Shown here: in pieces, positions 62,547 to 64,000 of the stretch
How the letters are laid out: each line of letters opens with the position of its first letter
Position numbering within the stretch: position 1 is the first letter of the stretch
Notes under the pieces: model-generated
The model's database searches: none
Told to the model about the DNA's origin: nothing
What the model saw: only the letters and a program-made list of their open reading frames with translations
Program-made: the position numbers and the translations under genes
Assembly: GCA_020344415.1 (NCBI GenBank)
Contig: CP070825.1
Location: 3,221,388-3,285,387 of the forward strand
Direction of reading: 5' to 3'
Source: Candidatus Aminicenantota bacterium
Lineage (GTDB): Bacteria > Acidobacteriota > Aminicenantia > Aminicenantales > Aminicenantaceae
DNA length: 64,000 bases

Positions 62547-63725
62547 ATGAAACTAAAAAAATTATTCCGTTACAAACCAAGAGCCTATCCTGCTTTGTTA
62601 GGAACACAGCAGCGCCAAACCTCGCAGGATAAAGGAGTGGGAAACAAAAAGAATACTCCAAATTTTCTGTTTGGCTTTTGGAAAGTCCAGGTGGATACAC
62701 CAGCACTTACCATCAGAAGATATGTCTCTTTATGGGATTTTCTCAAGTCCAAGTGGGAGCTCTATTATGGCCATGTTCGGTTCCGTCTAATGGATATTAA
62801 TTGCCTGGTTTATCTGACATTGATCGGATTTCTACTCATTTTTTTCCATAGGGGAGTTATCAACTGGCCGATCCACGTGGCGATTCATGCAGTGTTTGTG
62901 GTCAGCATTTTAGAAATCATTCGGCTGGGCGAAAAGCATCCTCAAAAGAAGCTTTTATGGATATTGCGGACTTTTTACCCTGTGATTGTATTCCTCTATG
63001 CATGGAATGAGATGAATATGCTGGTATGCATGTTTTACGGCACTCATTGGACAACTGAGAGCATCGTTGGACTGGATAAACTCATCTTTGGTGTTCATCC
63101 CACTGTTTGGATCCAGCGATTTTATAATCCGTGGCTGGATGAGCTGATGAATATCTTCTATTCAGGGTACTACTTTTTTATGCCGCTTGTGACTCTACCT
63201 TTGTTTATTAAACGAAAACGTGAGGAAACACTTGCCGCATTTTCGATCGTGAGCTTTGCTTATCTTTCCAATTATATTCTGTTTTATCTTTTCCCTACGA
63301 TCTCTCCGGCTATGATACAGGCGATTCAGGAACTGCAGCCCACTCAATATTCGGGTTATATAGCTGCAGAATTTACTCGTATGGTTCAAGCGAGTGGAAG
63401 CGTGAAGGGCGCTGCTTTTCCTTCTTCTCACGTCACTGGTGTTCTGGCGTGGTCGCTTGTTGCCCTTCGTTATCAAAAGAAGTTGGGTTATGTTTTGATG
63501 CCGATAACATTGGGAGTAGCCATCTCCACAGTGTATCTGGGATATCATCATGCGCTAGATCCTATTTGTGGATTCATCTGGGGGGCCATCTGCTATCAGG
63601 TTGCCTTAAGATTGATCAAGCGACGAAGGGAGGACCCTCTCTCTATTCCTGAAAACGCAGCCAACCTACGCAAGAGAGCATCCGTCAAGAGAAAAAGATG
63701 GAGCTGGGATTATCAGGGAGGATAA
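62547..63725 (+). CDS. PAP2-superfamily membrane phosphatase/phosphotransferase
   Basis: 392 aa from the ATG at 62547 (GGGGGG 6 nt upstream; TTG 62541 and ATG 62544 are alternatives). A soluble N-terminus of ~85 residues precedes about six membrane helices. GAAFPSSHVTG and YLGYHHALDP are PAP2 motifs 2 and 3 with the catalytic His residues; motif 1 (KxxxxxxRP) is not obvious, as in the inositolphosphotransferase-type (Aur1-like) PAP2_3 group. Likely to hydrolyse or exchange a lipid phosphate head group on the outer face of the inner membrane. Confidence 0.83.
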   Translation: MKLKKLFRYKPRAYPALLGTQQRQTSQDKGVGNKKNTPNFLFGFWKVQVDTPALTIRRYVSLWDFLKSKWELYYGHVRFRLMDINCLVYLTLIGFLLIFFHRGVINWPIHVAIHAVFVVSILEIIRLGEKHPQKKLLWILRTFYPVIVFLYAWNEMNMLVCMFYGTHWTTESIVGLDKLIFGVHPTVWIQRFYNPWLDELMNIFYSGYYFFMPLVTLPLFIKRKREETLAAFSIVSFAYLSNYILFYLFPTISPAMIQAIQELQPTQYSGYIAAEFTRMVQASGSVKGAAFPSSHVTGVLAWSLVALRYQKKLGYVLMPITLGVAISTVYLGYHHALDPICGFIWGAICYQVALRLIKRRREDPLSIPENAANLRKRASVKRKRWSWDYQGG

Positions 63726-63726
63726 A

Positions 63727-64000
63727 ATGAATATAAAGCTTATCAAACCGGAAGAACTCCTGGACTCCAGTGTTTCCAGTGCTGAGACTTTCAAGATTGA
63801 GCAACTGAATCTGCCGCTTTTGGCTGCCTGTACTCCTGCCGAACATAAAGTAAAGATTGTGGACGAATCTTTCGCAGGGGATAATGCGGATGAAGATATA
63901 GATTTGGTGGGAATAACCGTAATGACTGATCTTGCACTTAGAGCTTATAAAATAGCTGATAATTATCGCAGGCGCGGGGTTCGGGTGGTTATGGGTGGTA
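63727..64000 (+). CDS. B12-binding radical SAM protein, N-terminal part (cut by right edge)
   Basis: 91 codons are visible, ATG at 63727, one base after the PAP2 stop, with GGGAGG upstream. PLLAACTPAEHKVKIVDESF, DIDLVGITVMTDLALRAYKI and YRRRGVRVVMGG match the cobalamin-binding Rossmann half of BchE/HpnR/GrsA-type radical SAM enzymes; the SAM-cluster motif would lie outside the window. These enzymes methylate, cyclise or couple unactivated carbons, several of them in membrane lipids (HpnR, GrsA), which fits this cluster. Confidence 0.75.
   Translation, partial: MNIKLIKPEELLDSSVSSAETFKIEQLNLPLLAACTPAEHKVKIVDESFAGDNADEDIDLVGITVMTDLALRAYKIADNYRRRGVRVVMGG

Noticed and set aside
1..64000. tRNA, rRNA, tmRNA genes or a replication origin
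   Set aside because: Intergenic regions were read for the GTTCRANNC T-arm and acceptor pairing and for DnaA-box clusters; none was convincing.

Overview
The window is bacterial DNA (genetic code 11, with TGA used as a normal stop) from a Gram-negative, diderm organism: it has an OmpH/Skp-type chaperone, several outer-membrane beta-barrel candidates, many lipoproteins or signal-peptide proteins, and an ECF sigma/anti-sigma/Spy stress module. The gene content points to an uncultured, amino-acid- and peptide-fermenting bacterium. A Candidatus Aminicenantes/Acidobacteriota-like origin is my best guess from family composition, but it is inference and no phylogenetic marker was tested. RsmA and FtsK would be the best genes in the window to place it.

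Layout. 1-7.5 kb: an HD-GYP protein cut by the left edge, a fused LutB-LutA iron-sulfur protein coupled to ftsK, a radical SAM/SPASM protein and rsmA. 8-11.6 kb: a hexapeptide acyltransferase and a gltP-gltS glutamate transporter pair with visibly higher GC. 12-16 kb: envelope proteins (AMIN-barrel, secreted transglutaminase-like, small barrel). 16.5-25.5 kb: class III aminotransferase, a pseudopilin/HD-GYP/lipoprotein/HAMP operon, a Cys-rich ferredoxin-like protein and an S9 peptidase. 26-29 kb: OmpH, two small unknown proteins and an RHH/RelE toxin-antitoxin pair with a palindromic operator inside its promoter. 29-40 kb: propeller-amidohydrolase, SSS symporter with a small membrane partner, a candidate structured RNA, a flippase-like protein, a secreted esterase-like protein, M24 peptidase and a class I aminotransferase broken by an in-frame TGA. 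40.6-51 kb: a receptor-like Ser/Thr kinase, then a minus-strand group of a periplasmic M14-type deacylase, a 51-aa membrane protein, an ion-transporter-superfamily permease, a DUF6305-like protein and two C69 peptidases. 51-58.5 kb: stand-alone AICAR transformylase, Spy-like proteins, sigma/anti-sigma, and a third C69 peptidase. 58.9-64 kb: a one-directional cluster (DUF3108, two extended SDRs, CPBP protease, PAP2 enzyme, B12-binding radical SAM) that runs off the right edge.

How it fits together. Secreted peptidases (C69 x3, S9, M24, M14-like) plus glutamate, SSS and IT-superfamily transporters and aminotransferases suggest a proteolytic, amino-acid-scavenging life. The right-hand cluster looks like envelope-lipid metabolism. 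It is preceded by four TT(A/G)ACA hexamers at an exact 11-bp period, the architecture of a PhoB/PhoP-type box, which makes phosphate-responsive lipid remodelling the most interesting testable hypothesis here.

The spaces between genes are full of dispersed palindromic repeats of at least four families: GGGGACAGGCTACTTTTT modules, CATTGCGAG...GCAATCTC modules, GGCTTGATTCATCAAGCC modules and GGGGTCAGGCTTGAATAAC elements. There is also a MITE-like TTAAC..TGAATTATTCA family, whose short hairpin forms sit in the 5' regions of genes in the same orientation. Several of these repeats supply the stop or start codon of a neighbouring gene. No tRNA, rRNA, CRISPR array or intact transposase was seen.
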